Assembly: GCA_045652425.1 (NCBI GenBank)
Contig: JAZRUG010000019.1
Location: 6,134-70,133 of the forward strand
DNA length: 64,000 nt
Source of the DNA: RGIG1995 sp045652425
GTDB lineage: Bacteria; Bacillota; Clostridia; Oscillospirales; CAG-272
Direction: 5' to 3'
The translations under genes were made by a program, and so were the position numbers. Positions 44,121-51,963 of the stretch are shown one piece after another (position 1 is the stretch's first letter; each line of letters begins with the position of its first letter). The notes beneath the pieces are model-generated. The model worked only from the letters and a program-made list of their open reading frames with translations, was not told the origin of the DNA and ran no database searches.

Positions 44121-45872
44121 ATGAGATATATAAATCTATCCGTTCAGCAATCGGATATTAAAATAAAAAAAGAACTTAACTTCAATCAGGTTCCTCTGAC
44201 CTGCGGTTCGGTAAACGATATTTCCTGCCGTTTTGCCTTTTCAAAGGAATGGAACGACTATCCCGTAAAGGTTGCTATATTCTCGGGAAGCGGCAAGAGT
44301 ATAACCGTTGCCATTACCGATGATATTGCCGTTATTCCTTGGGAAGTCCTAACCACCGAAGGCGATGAACTTACAGTCGGCCTCGTAGGTCTTTGCGACC
44401 TGCCCGATACCAATTCATATAAGCAGCTTAACACCGAATACGTCAGCCTCGGAATTATAGTTTCGGGCGCATCCGTCGCATCAATTCATACGGATAACCC
44501 TCCCTCTCCGGATTTGGCAGAACAGTTAATCGGTTCAGTAAACGAAGTTTTATTGTCCGAAAAAGAAAGAAAACTCGGATACGCCGAAATGAAATCAAGG
44601 CTTGATGAAGCCGAAAATGCGATTAACTCCATTTCCGAATTAACAAAAAGAACGCTCGACGAACACACAAAAGCCGAAATTATGACCGACAGCGGCGCTC
44701 ATAATTTCAGAATAAAAAACAAACTTCTTGAATTTTTTGACGGAAAGACGTGGAGAAACGTTGAACTTGAAAGAAACTATAAAATTATGACGGTTATAAT
44801 AACGACCAACTATTCTTCCCCTAAAGCTGCCTTAACTTATTTTGATGATGCGAAGGACTTAACTCCCGGAGATGCAGCTTGGGATAACTTCTTCGGACAC
44901 TACCCCGTACTTCTCAAAAACGGTAAAGAGGTCGGCAAACTTCTTCCCACCGACTTCTCACGCTTTGAAGACGGCACACCTATCTCGGTTGACAACGGAG
45001 AAGAATACGACGTGTGTATCGCTTTCCCCCGTCGAGGAATAAAGTTCGAGAAAGGCAACGGCGCTATTAAAATAAGTATGACCGACCACCCCGATTTGTT
45101 TGGTTTTGAATACAACGCACACCGTTACAACAAAACACAAAAGAATATTTTTTACGTCGGCGCATATCTTTCGTCGCTTGCAAATACTTCCGACGGAAAA
45201 ACAGTTATGGCAAGTTTGTCAAACAAACCGGTTTCCATAATCAATACTTTAAGTACGGCGAAGAAATATGCAAACAACAAAAATGCGCTTCTCTTCTCTT
45301 ATTATCAGTGGTTATATATTCAGTGTATGTACGTGTTCAAGTACAAGAATCTTGACTCCCAGAGAACCATTTGTTCAGGCTTTACCGCTTCTGGAAATAC
45401 TATTTCAAACCTTACTACAGGCATCACAGACACATACGGTATGGACTCGGCTTTGTTGAGCGATGAAGAACGTTTTTCAGGTCAGTACCGTTCAAAGCTT
45501 ATAGGACTCGAAGATATTTACGGAACTATGTACCAATGGCTCGACTGCATAATTTCAACCCAAAACCAAGTTACTGTTTATTGGGCGAACAATGAATTCT
45601 CCTCTATTGGAGATATAAACAACAGTTTTTCAAAAGGTTACATAGACGGTGTAGTGGGTACTACGAGAGCAGGATTTTTGCCGAACAGTTTTACAGGTTC
45701 AAACTCCACTTTTTATACTGACTGGGGAGTAGTATATCCCTCAAGTAGCTGTATTGTAGGCGGCGACAACACCGGCGGAAACGGTTCGGGTATATTCTGT
45801 ATCAGGCTCGGAGAAAAGCCAACAGAAGAAGAAAAAACTTATGACAAAGCTGCAAGAATTATGTATCTATAA
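44121..45872 (+). CDS. Receptor-binding tail protein with C-type-lectin/FGE-like end
   Basis: 583 residues, GGGAGG before ATG. N-terminal domain (about 1-130; FAFSKEWNDYPVKVAIF, IPWEVL) is like baseplate-upper or fibre-attachment domains. A short coiled coil follows (about 150-190), then a middle beta domain. The C-terminal 250 residues contain ALLFSYYQWLYIQCM, GLEDIYGTMYQWLDCI and a Gly/Asn-rich GGDNTGGNGSGIFCIRLG. Such GxENxxGNxxxWxDG phrases mark the lectin-like fold of formylglycine-generating-enzyme relatives used as phage receptor binders. Probable host-recognition protein. Confidence 0.65.
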   Translation: MRYINLSVQQSDIKIKKELNFNQVPLTCGSVNDISCRFAFSKEWNDYPVKVAIFSGSGKSITVAITDDIAVIPWEVLTTEGDELTVGLVGLCDLPDTNSYKQLNTEYVSLGIIVSGASVASIHTDNPPSPDLAEQLIGSVNEVLLSEKERKLGYAEMKSRLDEAENAINSISELTKRTLDEHTKAEIMTDSGAHNFRIKNKLLEFFDGKTWRNVELERNYKIMTVIITTNYSSPKAALTYFDDAKDLTPGDAAWDNFFGHYPVLLKNGKEVGKLLPTDFSRFEDGTPISVDNGEEYDVCIAFPRRGIKFEKGNGAIKISMTDHPDLFGFEYNAHRYNKTQKNIFYVGAYLSSLANTSDGKTVMASLSNKPVSIINTLSTAKKYANNKNALLFSYYQWLYIQCMYVFKYKNLDSQRTICSGFTASGNTISNLTTGITDTYGMDSALLSDEERFSGQYRSKLIGLEDIYGTMYQWLDCIISTQNQVTVYWANNEFSSIGDINNSFSKGYIDGVVGTTRAGFLPNSFTGSNSTFYTDWGVVYPSSSCIVGGDNTGGNGSGIFCIRLGEKPTEEEKTYDKAARIMYL

Positions 45873-45890
45873 AAGAAAGGAGATATTTTT

Positions 45891-46160
45891 ATGACTGTTT
45901 TACATAACGTTTACGGCTCATACGAGCAGTCTGCGCCTTTGATTATTTCGGGCGATACCGTTTTTATCCATACAGACGTAAAAAAGACCGATAAAAACGA
46001 GTTCGGCGAGCCGGCAGACAACCTTTATACCTATACCGAAACACAATATTCAAAAGATGAATACATTTTACTCCTTTCACAAAAGAATACCTCTCTTGAA
46101 GAACAGATGACCGATACCCATTTGGCACTCTGTGAGCTATTCGAAATGCTTTCACAATAA
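45891..46160 (+). CDS. Small phage tail-associated protein
   Basis: 89 residues, AAAGGAGAT before ATG. A short beta part (APLIISGDTVFIHTDVKKTD, LYTYTETQYSKDEYI) and a C-terminal amphipathic helix (EEQMTDTHLALCELFEML) typical of the small protein placed between fibre genes and the XkdX/CD1375-like gene. Function unknown; possibly fibre attachment. Confidence 0.6.
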   Translation: MTVLHNVYGSYEQSAPLIISGDTVFIHTDVKKTDKNEFGEPADNLYTYTETQYSKDEYILLLSQKNTSLEEQMTDTHLALCELFEMLSQ

Positions 46161-46197
46161 TTCTGTAACCTTAAAATTATATAAGGAGATGATTTTC

Positions 46198-46302
46198 TTG
46201 GCAAAGATATACGCGACTCTTATAAAAAAACACTTAAAAACTATAGATGACGTTCCCGATTGCCTGAAAAATACGGTATACCTCCTTCTTGAGAGGGGTT
46301 AA
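46198..46302 (+). CDS. CD1375-like small phage protein
   Basis: 34 residues beginning at TTG with AAGGAGAT seven to nine bases upstream. It reads AKIYATLIKKHLKTIDDVPD and then CLKNTVYLLLERG. This matches the small phage protein pattern (Lys-rich TLIKKGLKTLDDVP) that sits between tail and lysis genes in clostridial phages. It ends five bases before the next gene. Too short for ordinary ORF cut-offs. Confidence 0.75.
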   Translation: MAKIYATLIKKHLKTIDDVPDCLKNTVYLLLERG

Positions 46303-46307
46303 CTCGT

Positions 46308-46550
46308 ATGAACTATGAATTGTTAACCACCCTTGCAGGAATAATCGGCAGTTTTATCGCCACATTGGCAGGTATTATGATTAACTCGAAACTGACGAGC
46401 TACCGCATAGAACAGCTCGAAATAAAGGTTGACGAGCATAACAAAGTCATTGACCGTGTGTATAATCTTGAAAAGCATACGGCTGTTATGGACGAAGAGT
46501 TGAAAGTTGCAAACCACAGACTTTCAGACCTCGAAAACTATCACAGATAA
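46308..46550 (+). CDS. XhlA/haemolysin-like phage lysis accessory protein
   Basis: 80 residues: one N-terminal membrane segment (LLTTLAGIIGSFIATLAGIM) and then a coiled coil (RIEQLEIKVDEHNKVIDRVY) ending in a charged tail. This layout resembles XhlA-type proteins coded next to the holin, though XhlA itself has the membrane segment at the other end. It probably takes part in lysis or membrane anchoring. Confidence 0.65.
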   Translation: MNYELLTTLAGIIGSFIATLAGIMINSKLTSYRIEQLEIKVDEHNKVIDRVYNLEKHTAVMDEELKVANHRLSDLENYHR

Positions 46551-46568
46551 AAGGAGTATGATGAATAT

Positions 46569-46793
46569 ATGAAAATAGATTGGAAAAATAAACTGACAAG
46601 CAGAAAATTCTGGATTGCAGTGGTAGGGTTCGTCGTTCCTCTGCTACTTTCCTTCGGTATTGCCGAAAGCGTAGCGACACAGATATCCGGCGTGATTATG
46701 TCGGGAGCTACCTGTATAGCTTATATTCTCGGCGAAGGGCTTGTGGATGCTGAATCATCGGCAAATAAAAAAGATAACGACAATAAAGAATAA
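46569..46793 (+). CDS. Phage holin, phi-LC3-like
   Basis: 74 residues with the motif KIDWKNKLTSRKFWIAVVG at the N-terminus, two hydrophobic segments (about 15-32 and 37-57) and a charged C-terminus (SSANKKDNDNKE). Holins open the membrane so the lysin can reach the wall. It lies 15 bases before the lysin gene. Confidence 0.85.
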   Translation: MKIDWKNKLTSRKFWIAVVGFVVPLLLSFGIAESVATQISGVIMSGATCIAYILGEGLVDAESSANKKDNDNKE

Positions 46794-46807
46794 AAAGGAC
46801 TGACCTT

Positions 46808-47863
46808 ATGAAAAAATTTGGAATTGATATATCAAAATGGCAGGGTAACTTCGATTTCAAGAAGGCTGTAAAAGAAGGGGTTACCTTTGCCGTAATAAAA
46901 GGGGGCGGCGGAGATGCCGGACTCTATACCGACTCAAAATTTGAAACTAATTACGCCGAAGCAAAGAAAAATAATATCCCCGTCGGTGTATATTGGTTCA
47001 GCAAAGCATTATCCGTTGAAGAAGCAAAGACGGAAGCAGATTACTTTTACAGAAACGTTCTTCGGAAGAAGCAGTTTGAACTGCCTGTATTTATCGACGT
47101 TGAGCATCAAAGCATGTTTGCTCTCGGCAAAGATAAGTTAACCGAAATCGTAAACGTATGGTGCGAAACACTTGAAACTCTCGGTTTTTGGGTGGGAATA
47201 TACTCAACGGTATATGCCTTTTCGGCGTATATGAATGACAACGAACTTGAAGGATATACCCATTGGGTTGCGCAGTGGGCGGAAAAATGCACCTACCCAA
47301 AAACAGAAATAATGGGGTTATGGCAATTTGGCGGCGAAACGAATTTGATAAGAAAGAATATCGTTTCCGGCGTTGTGTGCGACCAGAATTATATGTACCG
47401 CGACTTCCCTACTCTTATAAAGGAACGAGGACTTAACGGCTTTGATGCCAACGATGAACCGTTGATTACAATACCGAAATCGGCAGAAACACTTGCGAAA
47501 GAGGTTATCGACGGCAAGTGGGGCAACGGTAAAGAGCGAAAGATAAAGCTTGAAAATGCGGGATATGATTACGAAGACGTGCAAAGACTCGTTAACTTGA
47601 TTACCGAGGGTATGCAGTATAAACCTGCGGCCACTAAACCGACTCCGCCGAAGGCAGATGATATGGTTAAGGCGGGCGACCTCGTAAGAATATCAAATGA
47701 GGCGACGGTGCACGGCACGAATAAAAGATTTGCGCCCTTTGTGTATAACTCTCTGCTTTACGTAAGAGAACTAAAGGATAACCGCGCGGTTATATCCGTA
47801 TTGGCAGAAGGGCCCGTTACAGGTGCTACCGACGTGAAATATCTTACAAAACACAAAGCGTGA
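46808..47863 (+). CDS. Phage endolysin: GH25 muramidase with CW_7 and SH3-like ends
   Basis: 351 residues. Residues about 1-200 are glycoside hydrolase family 25 (GIDISKWQGNFDF with catalytic Asp, PVFIDVEH with the paired acids, GLWQFGGE), which cuts the MurNAc-GlcNAc bond. At about 225-265 lies a Cpl-7-type wall-binding repeat (AKEVIDGKWGNGKERKIKLE, AGYDYEDVQRLVN). The C-terminal 65 residues (VKAGDLVRISNEATVHGTNK) look like an SH3-type wall binder. All expected catalytic residues are present. Confidence 0.93.
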   Translation: MKKFGIDISKWQGNFDFKKAVKEGVTFAVIKGGGGDAGLYTDSKFETNYAEAKKNNIPVGVYWFSKALSVEEAKTEADYFYRNVLRKKQFELPVFIDVEHQSMFALGKDKLTEIVNVWCETLETLGFWVGIYSTVYAFSAYMNDNELEGYTHWVAQWAEKCTYPKTEIMGLWQFGGETNLIRKNIVSGVVCDQNYMYRDFPTLIKERGLNGFDANDEPLITIPKSAETLAKEVIDGKWGNGKERKIKLENAGYDYEDVQRLVNLITEGMQYKPAATKPTPPKADDMVKAGDLVRISNEATVHGTNKRFAPFVYNSLLYVRELKDNRAVISVLAEGPVTGATDVKYLTKHKA

Positions 47864-47873
47864 TATAAAAAGC

Positions 47874-47927
47874 TATCGGCAAAATATCAACACAAATCAG
47901 AAATATTTTCACAGCTATTTTGCCGAT
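47874..47927. repeat. Hairpin after the lysin gene
   Basis: ATCGGCAAAATA and TATTTTGCCGAT, a perfect 12-base stem over a 30-base loop. The CGGCAAAA core also occurs in the F elements. Confidence 0.6.
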
Positions 47928-47966
47928 AACGGAAATTTTGATTGTTTTTTGTATACAACAAAGACA

Positions 47967-48018
47967 CCGCCGAAAGCGACTGATTACAGTTACTGTCGGC
48001 GGTAATATTTTATTTTTT
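47967..48018 (+). terminator. Terminator closing the phage cluster
   Basis: ACCGCCGA and TCGGCGGT (47967-48004) with a T-rich tail, about 100 bases after the lysin stop. Confidence 0.85.
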
Positions 48019-48031
48019 TGTAAAGGGGTAT

Positions 48032-48060
48032 TGATTTTTTTGAAATAGTGTGCTATAATT
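48032..48060 (+). promoter_or_regulatory. Promoter of tRNA-Glu
   Basis: TTGATT, 17-base spacer, TATAAT, 16 bases before the tRNA. Confidence 0.75.
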
Positions 48061-48076
48061 CCAATGTTGTAAATAA

Positions 48077-48151
48077 GGCCTGTTGGTCAAGAGGCTAAGA
48101 CGCCGCCCTCTCACGGCGGAATCAGGGGTTCGATTCCCCTACGGGTCACCA
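48077..48151 (+). tRNA. tRNA-Glu (CTC)
   Basis: Full cloverleaf: acceptor GGCCTGT with ACGGGTC (two G-U pairs), anticodon stem CCGCC/GGCGG around CTCTCAC giving anticodon CTC, T loop GGTTCGATTCC, discriminator A and encoded CCA. Sits immediately beyond the phage cluster. Confidence 0.96.
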
Positions 48152-48156
48152 AAACG

Positions 48157-48196
48157 AAAATCCTATCGACGTTAGTCGGTAGGATTTTTGTTTTGT
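48157..48196 (+). terminator. Terminator of tRNA-Glu
   Basis: AAAATCCTATCGAC and GTCGGTAGGATTTTTG stem with T run. Confidence 0.85.
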
Positions 48197-48198
48197 AC

Positions 48199-48226
48199 TA
48201 TTCATTATTCATTATTCATTATTCAC
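48199..48226. repeat. Short tandem TATTCAT repeat
   Basis: Four head-to-tail copies of ATTCATT after the tRNA terminator. Confidence 0.7.
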
Positions 48227-48312
48227 TAAAACGGATTTTCGTAATAAATAATGAAGTCGCTTTGCTGTTGAATAATTAAGAACTATAAAACTGCAGAAAT
48301 AATATCACTATT

Positions 48313-48427
48313 GTCATTCTGAGTGGAGCGCCCCAATGGGCGCGGAATCGAAGAATCCCGTAATTGTAGCGTAGAAATAATGGGATCCTTCGACTTCGGC
48401 GTTAAAAACGCCTTCGCTCAGGATGAC
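48313..48427. repeat. MITE-like repeat R2, copy 2 (115 bp)
   Basis: One base different from 15386-15500; same terminal GTCATTCTGAG and CTCAGGATGAC. Near identity over 33 kb shows recent spread or conversion. Confidence 0.85.
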
Positions 48428-48447
48428 CGTAATATATTGTTTGCACT

Positions 48448-48628
48448 ACCCCATTATCAAAAGGTTCTTTGCCTACTTTCTTCCCACCCAAAAGAGTATT
48501 TTTTTGAATTAGTACTATTGATAAAATAAAGCACAAACCCATTATTAAAAGGTTCTTTGCCTACTTTCTTCCTTAAAGAAAGTAGGTGCCTGCTTTCTTC
48601 CTCAAAGAAAGTAGGTTCTTCCTTAAAG
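48448..48628. repeat. R1 repeat units behind pepD
   Basis: Same blocks as 15520-15664 (CATTATCAAAAGGTTCTTTG, GAATTAGTACTATTG, AAAGCACAAACCCATTATTA), then three CTTAAAGAAAGTAGG hairpins. The R2-R1 order repeats that of the mntP-purD gap. Confidence 0.8.
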
Positions 48629-48629
48629 A

Positions 48630-48656
48630 AAGTAGGTGTGTATCCCACACCTACTT
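48630..48656 (-). terminator. Terminator of pepD
   Basis: AAGTAGGTGTG and CACACCTACTT, 11-base stem with a five-base loop, next to the pepD stop. The arm is formed by the end of an R1 hairpin. Confidence 0.65.
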
Positions 48657-48662
48657 ATTATT

Positions 48663-50108
48663 TTACATATTCACTAACATATCAAGCATAATTGCGTAAG
48701 CATCTGCAAGAGATGCAAGGTCAAGACGTTCGTCGGGGGTATGGATATTTTTAACGGTAGCGCCCATAGATACGCCGTCAAGATTTCCGCCCATAGCAGT
48801 TATAATTATACCACATTCAACACCTGCGTGAACCGCTTCAAATACAGGTGTTCCGCCCGTTCTCTTCACAAAGCATTGCGCATAGAGGTCGCGCATACGG
48901 CTCTTCGGCATATATTCCCAACCGGGATAACGGTCATGGTGAACTATCTTCGCACCCGACAATTTTGCAATCATATCAAGTTTCATAACAATCTCGTCAA
49001 GCTTTGCTTCAACCGAAGAACGAGGCATAAGATAGAGGTTAACCGTATTGCCCTCGGTAGAAACAACACCGAGATTAGACGAGGTTTCAACAAGTCCCTC
49101 AAGGGAACGGCTCATTTCATATACGCCGTTGGGGATTATATTCATAGCGCTTATAACTCTGTAGGTATCTTTAAAACAGAATGCAGTATCGGAAACGCCG
49201 TTTGCGTTATCTACGCGTACCGAGAACTTTTTATCTTCTTTAACAAGCTGCTTTCTTATGGTATCGGCAAGTTCTTTTATAATTTCTTTAGCCTTTTTCT
49301 TATCAAAAACGCTTATAACAGCCTCACACTCACGGGGAATAGCGTTGACCTTGTTACCGCCGTTAATGGAAATAAGGTTAAAGGGCATTTTTTCATAGAG
49401 ACCGCCGAGTATCTTTGCCATAACGATATTGGCATTCTGCTTACCCGAATTTATACCCGTACCCGAATGTCCACCCGCAAGACCTTTTACAGTTATCTTA
49501 ATTGCAGAGTTTTGATTCTTGTATGAATCAAGCTCGAAGCTGATGTCGCATCTGACACCGCCCGCACAGCTAACTGTCGCGTGGTCAAGGTGTTCGCAGT
49601 CGAGGTTTATAAAGGACTTGGCAGACAATTTTGAATAATCAAAGTTAATAGCTCCCACCATGCTCGTTTCTTCCTGAACGGTAAAGAGACATTCAAGGGG
49701 CGGATGCTTTGCGTTTTTGTCGGCAAGTACAGCCATCATCATAACGACTGCTATACCGTCATCTCCACCGAGCGTTGTGCCCTCGGCATAGAGCCAGCCG
49801 TCTTTTTCGTATATTTTCAAAGGATCGGTTTCAAAGTTGTGAACGACGTCATTATTTTTCTCGCAAACCATATCGGTATGCCCCTGCAAGAGTACGGCGG
49901 GTTTGTTTTCGTAACCTGCGGCTGCTTTTTTCTTTATAAGAACGTTGTGAACGTCATCTCTGTAATATTCAAGGTTATTCTCCTCGGCGAACTTGCAGAG
50001 ATAATCGGCAATACCCTTTTCGTTACCCGAGCCGTGCGGGATAGCGCAAATATCCTCAAAATAGCGGTAGAGGGGTTGAGGTGAATAGTTTGACAAAATA
50101 TAATTCAT
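48663..50108 (-). CDS. pepD: Aminoacyl-histidine dipeptidase (PepD, M20 family)
   Basis: A cytoplasmic zinc dipeptidase acting on Xaa-His and other dipeptides. The 481-residue length is typical. Metal and catalytic motifs: LLQGHTDMVCE (about 73-83), LGGDDGIAVVMMM (bridging Asp), VQEETSMVGA (catalytic Glu) and late VHAGVECGI. It starts after TAAGGAG. Element G copy 1 begins 21 bases upstream and so forms its 5' region. Confidence 0.95.
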   Translation of the reverse strand: MNYILSNYSPQPLYRYFEDICAIPHGSGNEKGIADYLCKFAEENNLEYYRDDVHNVLIKKKAAAGYENKPAVLLQGHTDMVCEKNNDVVHNFETDPLKIYEKDGWLYAEGTTLGGDDGIAVVMMMAVLADKNAKHPPLECLFTVQEETSMVGAINFDYSKLSAKSFINLDCEHLDHATVSCAGGVRCDISFELDSYKNQNSAIKITVKGLAGGHSGTGINSGKQNANIVMAKILGGLYEKMPFNLISINGGNKVNAIPRECEAVISVFDKKKAKEIIKELADTIRKQLVKEDKKFSVRVDNANGVSDTAFCFKDTYRVISAMNIIPNGVYEMSRSLEGLVETSSNLGVVSTEGNTVNLYLMPRSSVEAKLDEIVMKLDMIAKLSGAKIVHHDRYPGWEYMPKSRMRDLYAQCFVKRTGGTPVFEAVHAGVECGIIITAMGGNLDGVSMGATVKNIHTPDERLDLASLADAYAIMLDMLVNM

Positions 50109-50128
50109 AAAAAAACTCCTTAAAATAT

Positions 50129-50455
50129 AGACGACCTCATCCGTCTCGGCAGCAAAGAAATATATTTAATAAAAATTGTATACTGCCTCGACACCTGTCT
50201 CGCCGCGACTCGGTCACGGTTCGGCTCTGACAGTCCACAGGACTGTCATTCACTGCCTCACCGCCACTTCGTTACCCACCGGAGAAGGTCTTTGTCTGTA
50301 CAGACTTTTAAAAAATTATCAATAAGAAAAAATCCACTTTGTTTAAGTTAGAGCAAGATTAAACACTGTACCTTCTCCGGTGGGAGAAGGTGTCGTACCG
50401 CCAATGAATAATGATTTTTATTAATCTTTATGCGGTGCGACGGATGAGGTCGTCT
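50129..50455. repeat. MITE-like element G, copy 1 (327 bp)
   Basis: Terminal inverted repeats AGACGACCTCATCCGTC and GACGGATGAGGTCGTCT. Inside: TCTCGGCAGCAAAG, GACAGTCCACAGGACTGTC hairpin, CCTTCTCCGGTGGGAGAAGG. It is the inverted counterpart of 53162-53479. No transposase; no clear target duplication. Confidence 0.85.
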
Positions 50456-50566
50456 TTAGTGCTTTATTGATTCGTATACATATTCTAACATATTACAATA
50501 GATTCTTCAATAACATAATAAAAAATAATAAAAATAAAAAAAGTAAATAAAAAAATGAAATAATGC

Positions 50567-50595
50567 TTGACAATTAGGAATAGTTATGTTATAAT
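50567..50595 (+). promoter_or_regulatory. Promoter of the tRNA-Arg/tRNA-His unit
   Basis: Perfect TTGACA, 17-base spacer, TATAAT, 33 bases before tRNA-Arg. Confidence 0.9.
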
Positions 50596-50628
50596 TCTGT
50601 GGTGTCAAAATGAGGCGCAGAAAGTAAT

Positions 50629-50705
<77 letters not shown>

Positions 50706-50714
50706 GGTAAAATA

Positions 50715-50748
50715 GTATTAAGGTTTGCGTGACCGCAAACCTTAATAC
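50715..50748. repeat. Perfect 15-bp hairpin between two tRNAs
   Basis: GTATTAAGGTTTGCG, loop TGAC, CGCAAACCTTAATAC. No T run follows, so it is more likely a processing or insertion element than a terminator. Confidence 0.8.
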
Positions 50749-50756
50749 GCAATATG

Positions 50757-50833
50757 GTGGGTATAGCTCAGTTGGTTAGAGCGTCAGGTTGTGGCCCTGA
50801 AGGCCGTGGGTTCGAGTCCCATTACTCACCCCA
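50757..50833 (+). tRNA. tRNA-His (GTG)
   Basis: Acceptor GTGGGTA with TACTCAC, anticodon loop TTGTGGC (GTG), T loop GGTTCGAGTCC, discriminator C with encoded CCA. A G at 50756 supplies the G-1 that His-tRNA needs. Confidence 0.97.
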
Positions 50834-50836
50834 GAG

Positions 50837-50867
50837 AAAAAAGCAAGTCGAAAGACTTGCTTTTTTC
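50837..50867 (+). terminator. Terminator of the tRNA unit
   Basis: AAAAAAGCAAGTC/GACTTGCTTTTTT stem. Confidence 0.9.
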
Positions 50868-50869
50868 AA

Positions 50870-51036
50870 TGAAATTCGCCTTACGGCAAGTGAAATAGCT
50901 TCGCTGTGAAATACGCTGACGCGTATGAAATATTTGCTTCGCAAATGTTAAGAGGCGAATTTTATTTCACATTCGGTGGAACACCGAATATTTCATAATC
51001 CATAGGGATTATTTCATATTGCGCAGCAATATTTCA
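50870..51036. repeat. Mirrored hairpin array with TGAAAT/ATTTCA spacers
   Basis: Four TGAAAT boxes (50870, 50891, 50907, 50926) separated by small palindromes, then four ATTTCA boxes (50964, 50990, 51011, 51031) separated by other palindromes (ATTCGGTGGAACACCGAAT, AATCCATAGGGATT, ATATTGCGCAGCAATAT). An outer pair ATTCGCCTT and AGAGGCGAAT joins the left end to the centre. The array stops exactly at the serA stop codon. Confidence 0.8.
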
Positions 51037-51948
51037 TTAATTCAAAACACACCAACTATTAATAATCCCCACAATCTCATCACCTATTCGACTTTGCGCC
51101 TCGGCGGTTTGTCCACCTATGTGGGCTGTTACAGATACCTTGGGGTGATTGCATAAAGCCATATTAGCCGTAGGCTCTTCCTCGAATACGTCGAGTGCCG
51201 CACCCGCTAATTTACCCTCATTTAATGCTTTTAACAAAACATCTTCCGATACCAAACCGCCTCTTGCCGTATTGATAAGGAACGCCGTCGGCTTCATCAA
51301 TGCAAGTTCGGCTTCGTTAAGTATCGGTTTTTTATCTGCAGGCATAGGAATATGCAACGACACGTAATCGGAAACCTTTAATAATTCCTCTAACGGAAGA
51401 TAGGTAAATTTACCTATCTCCTTTTTTTCTCCGCTTTTGCAGGTATAAACTACTTTCATACCTAAAGCATCTGCACGTTTTGCAAGTTCAAGCGCTATTC
51501 TGCCCATACCGACAAGCCCGAGAGTCTTGCCGCCTATCTCGCTTCCCTCGTACTGCTTTTTGTTCCACAAACCTTGACGCATTTCAACGTTTGCTATTCC
51601 TATATAACGCGCGAGTGAAAATATATGACCGAGCGCCAATTCCGCAACCGAAGCCGAACTTGCGCACGGCGTATTGCGAACGGATACGCCCTTGCTCTCG
51701 GCATAACCAACGTCAATATTGTCAACGCCGACTCCGCCGCGAATTATAAGCTTTAACTTTCCCGAAGCCGCCTCGTCAATATGGTTTGCCCTTATCTTTG
51801 TTTTGGAACGTACAACAACGCAGTCAAATTCTTTTAAAGCAGCCCCCAGCATATCGGATTCATAAAACTGCTCAACTACATCGTGCCCCTCTTCTTTCAG
51901 TTTTTTTATAGAAGAACCGTCCATTCCGTCTGTAATCAATATACGCAT
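51037..51948 (-). CDS. serA: D-3-phosphoglycerate dehydrogenase, short form
   Basis: First step of serine synthesis: 3-phosphoglycerate to phosphohydroxypyruvate with NAD. The 303-residue protein has the Rossmann motif LGLVGMGRIA, the catalytic Arg in LINTARGGLV, a Glu in DVFEEEPTAN and the catalytic His in VTAHIGGQT. There is no ACT or regulatory domain, so classical serine feedback is not expected. It follows serC by 15 bases and is clearly cotranscribed with it. Related hydroxyacid dehydrogenases look similar, but the serC neighbour settles the role. Confidence 0.93.
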   Translation of the reverse strand: MRILITDGMDGSSIKKLKEEGHDVVEQFYESDMLGAALKEFDCVVVRSKTKIRANHIDEAASGKLKLIIRGGVGVDNIDVGYAESKGVSVRNTPCASSASVAELALGHIFSLARYIGIANVEMRQGLWNKKQYEGSEIGGKTLGLVGMGRIALELAKRADALGMKVVYTCKSGEKKEIGKFTYLPLEELLKVSDYVSLHIPMPADKKPILNEAELALMKPTAFLINTARGGLVSEDVLLKALNEGKLAGAALDVFEEEPTANMALCNHPKVSVTAHIGGQTAEAQSRIGDEIVGIINSWCVLN

Positions 51949-51963
51949 AATATTATATTCCTT

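Larger units (their letters stand above)
30634..48018 (+). mobile_element. Phage head-tail-lysis cluster (N4-gp56 capsid), no integrase or replication genes
   Basis: All genes here are on the plus strand: small and large terminase, portal, truncated replisome organiser, scaffold, N4-gp56-family capsid, connector-like proteins, tail nozzle-like protein, two fibres, internal or structural coiled-coil protein, small CD1375-like protein, XhlA-like protein, holin and GH25 lysin. No integrase, excisionase, repressor, DNA polymerase, tape-measure or tail-sheath gene is seen. Host repeat families R1, R2, R6 and F occur inside at 32604-33095, 35985-36100 and 38524-38740. It ends at a terminator just before tRNA-Glu. 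I could not find duplicated att sites. Borders are approximate. Confidence 0.85.

Noticed and set aside
44121..45872. Diversity-generating retroelement target
   Set aside because: Lectin-like end is present but there is no reverse transcriptase or template repeat within the window.
30634..48151. Prophage attachment sites with tRNA-Glu as target
   Set aside because: The cluster does end next to the tRNA, but I found no second copy of the tRNA 3' end near 30.2-30.7 kb and no integrase.
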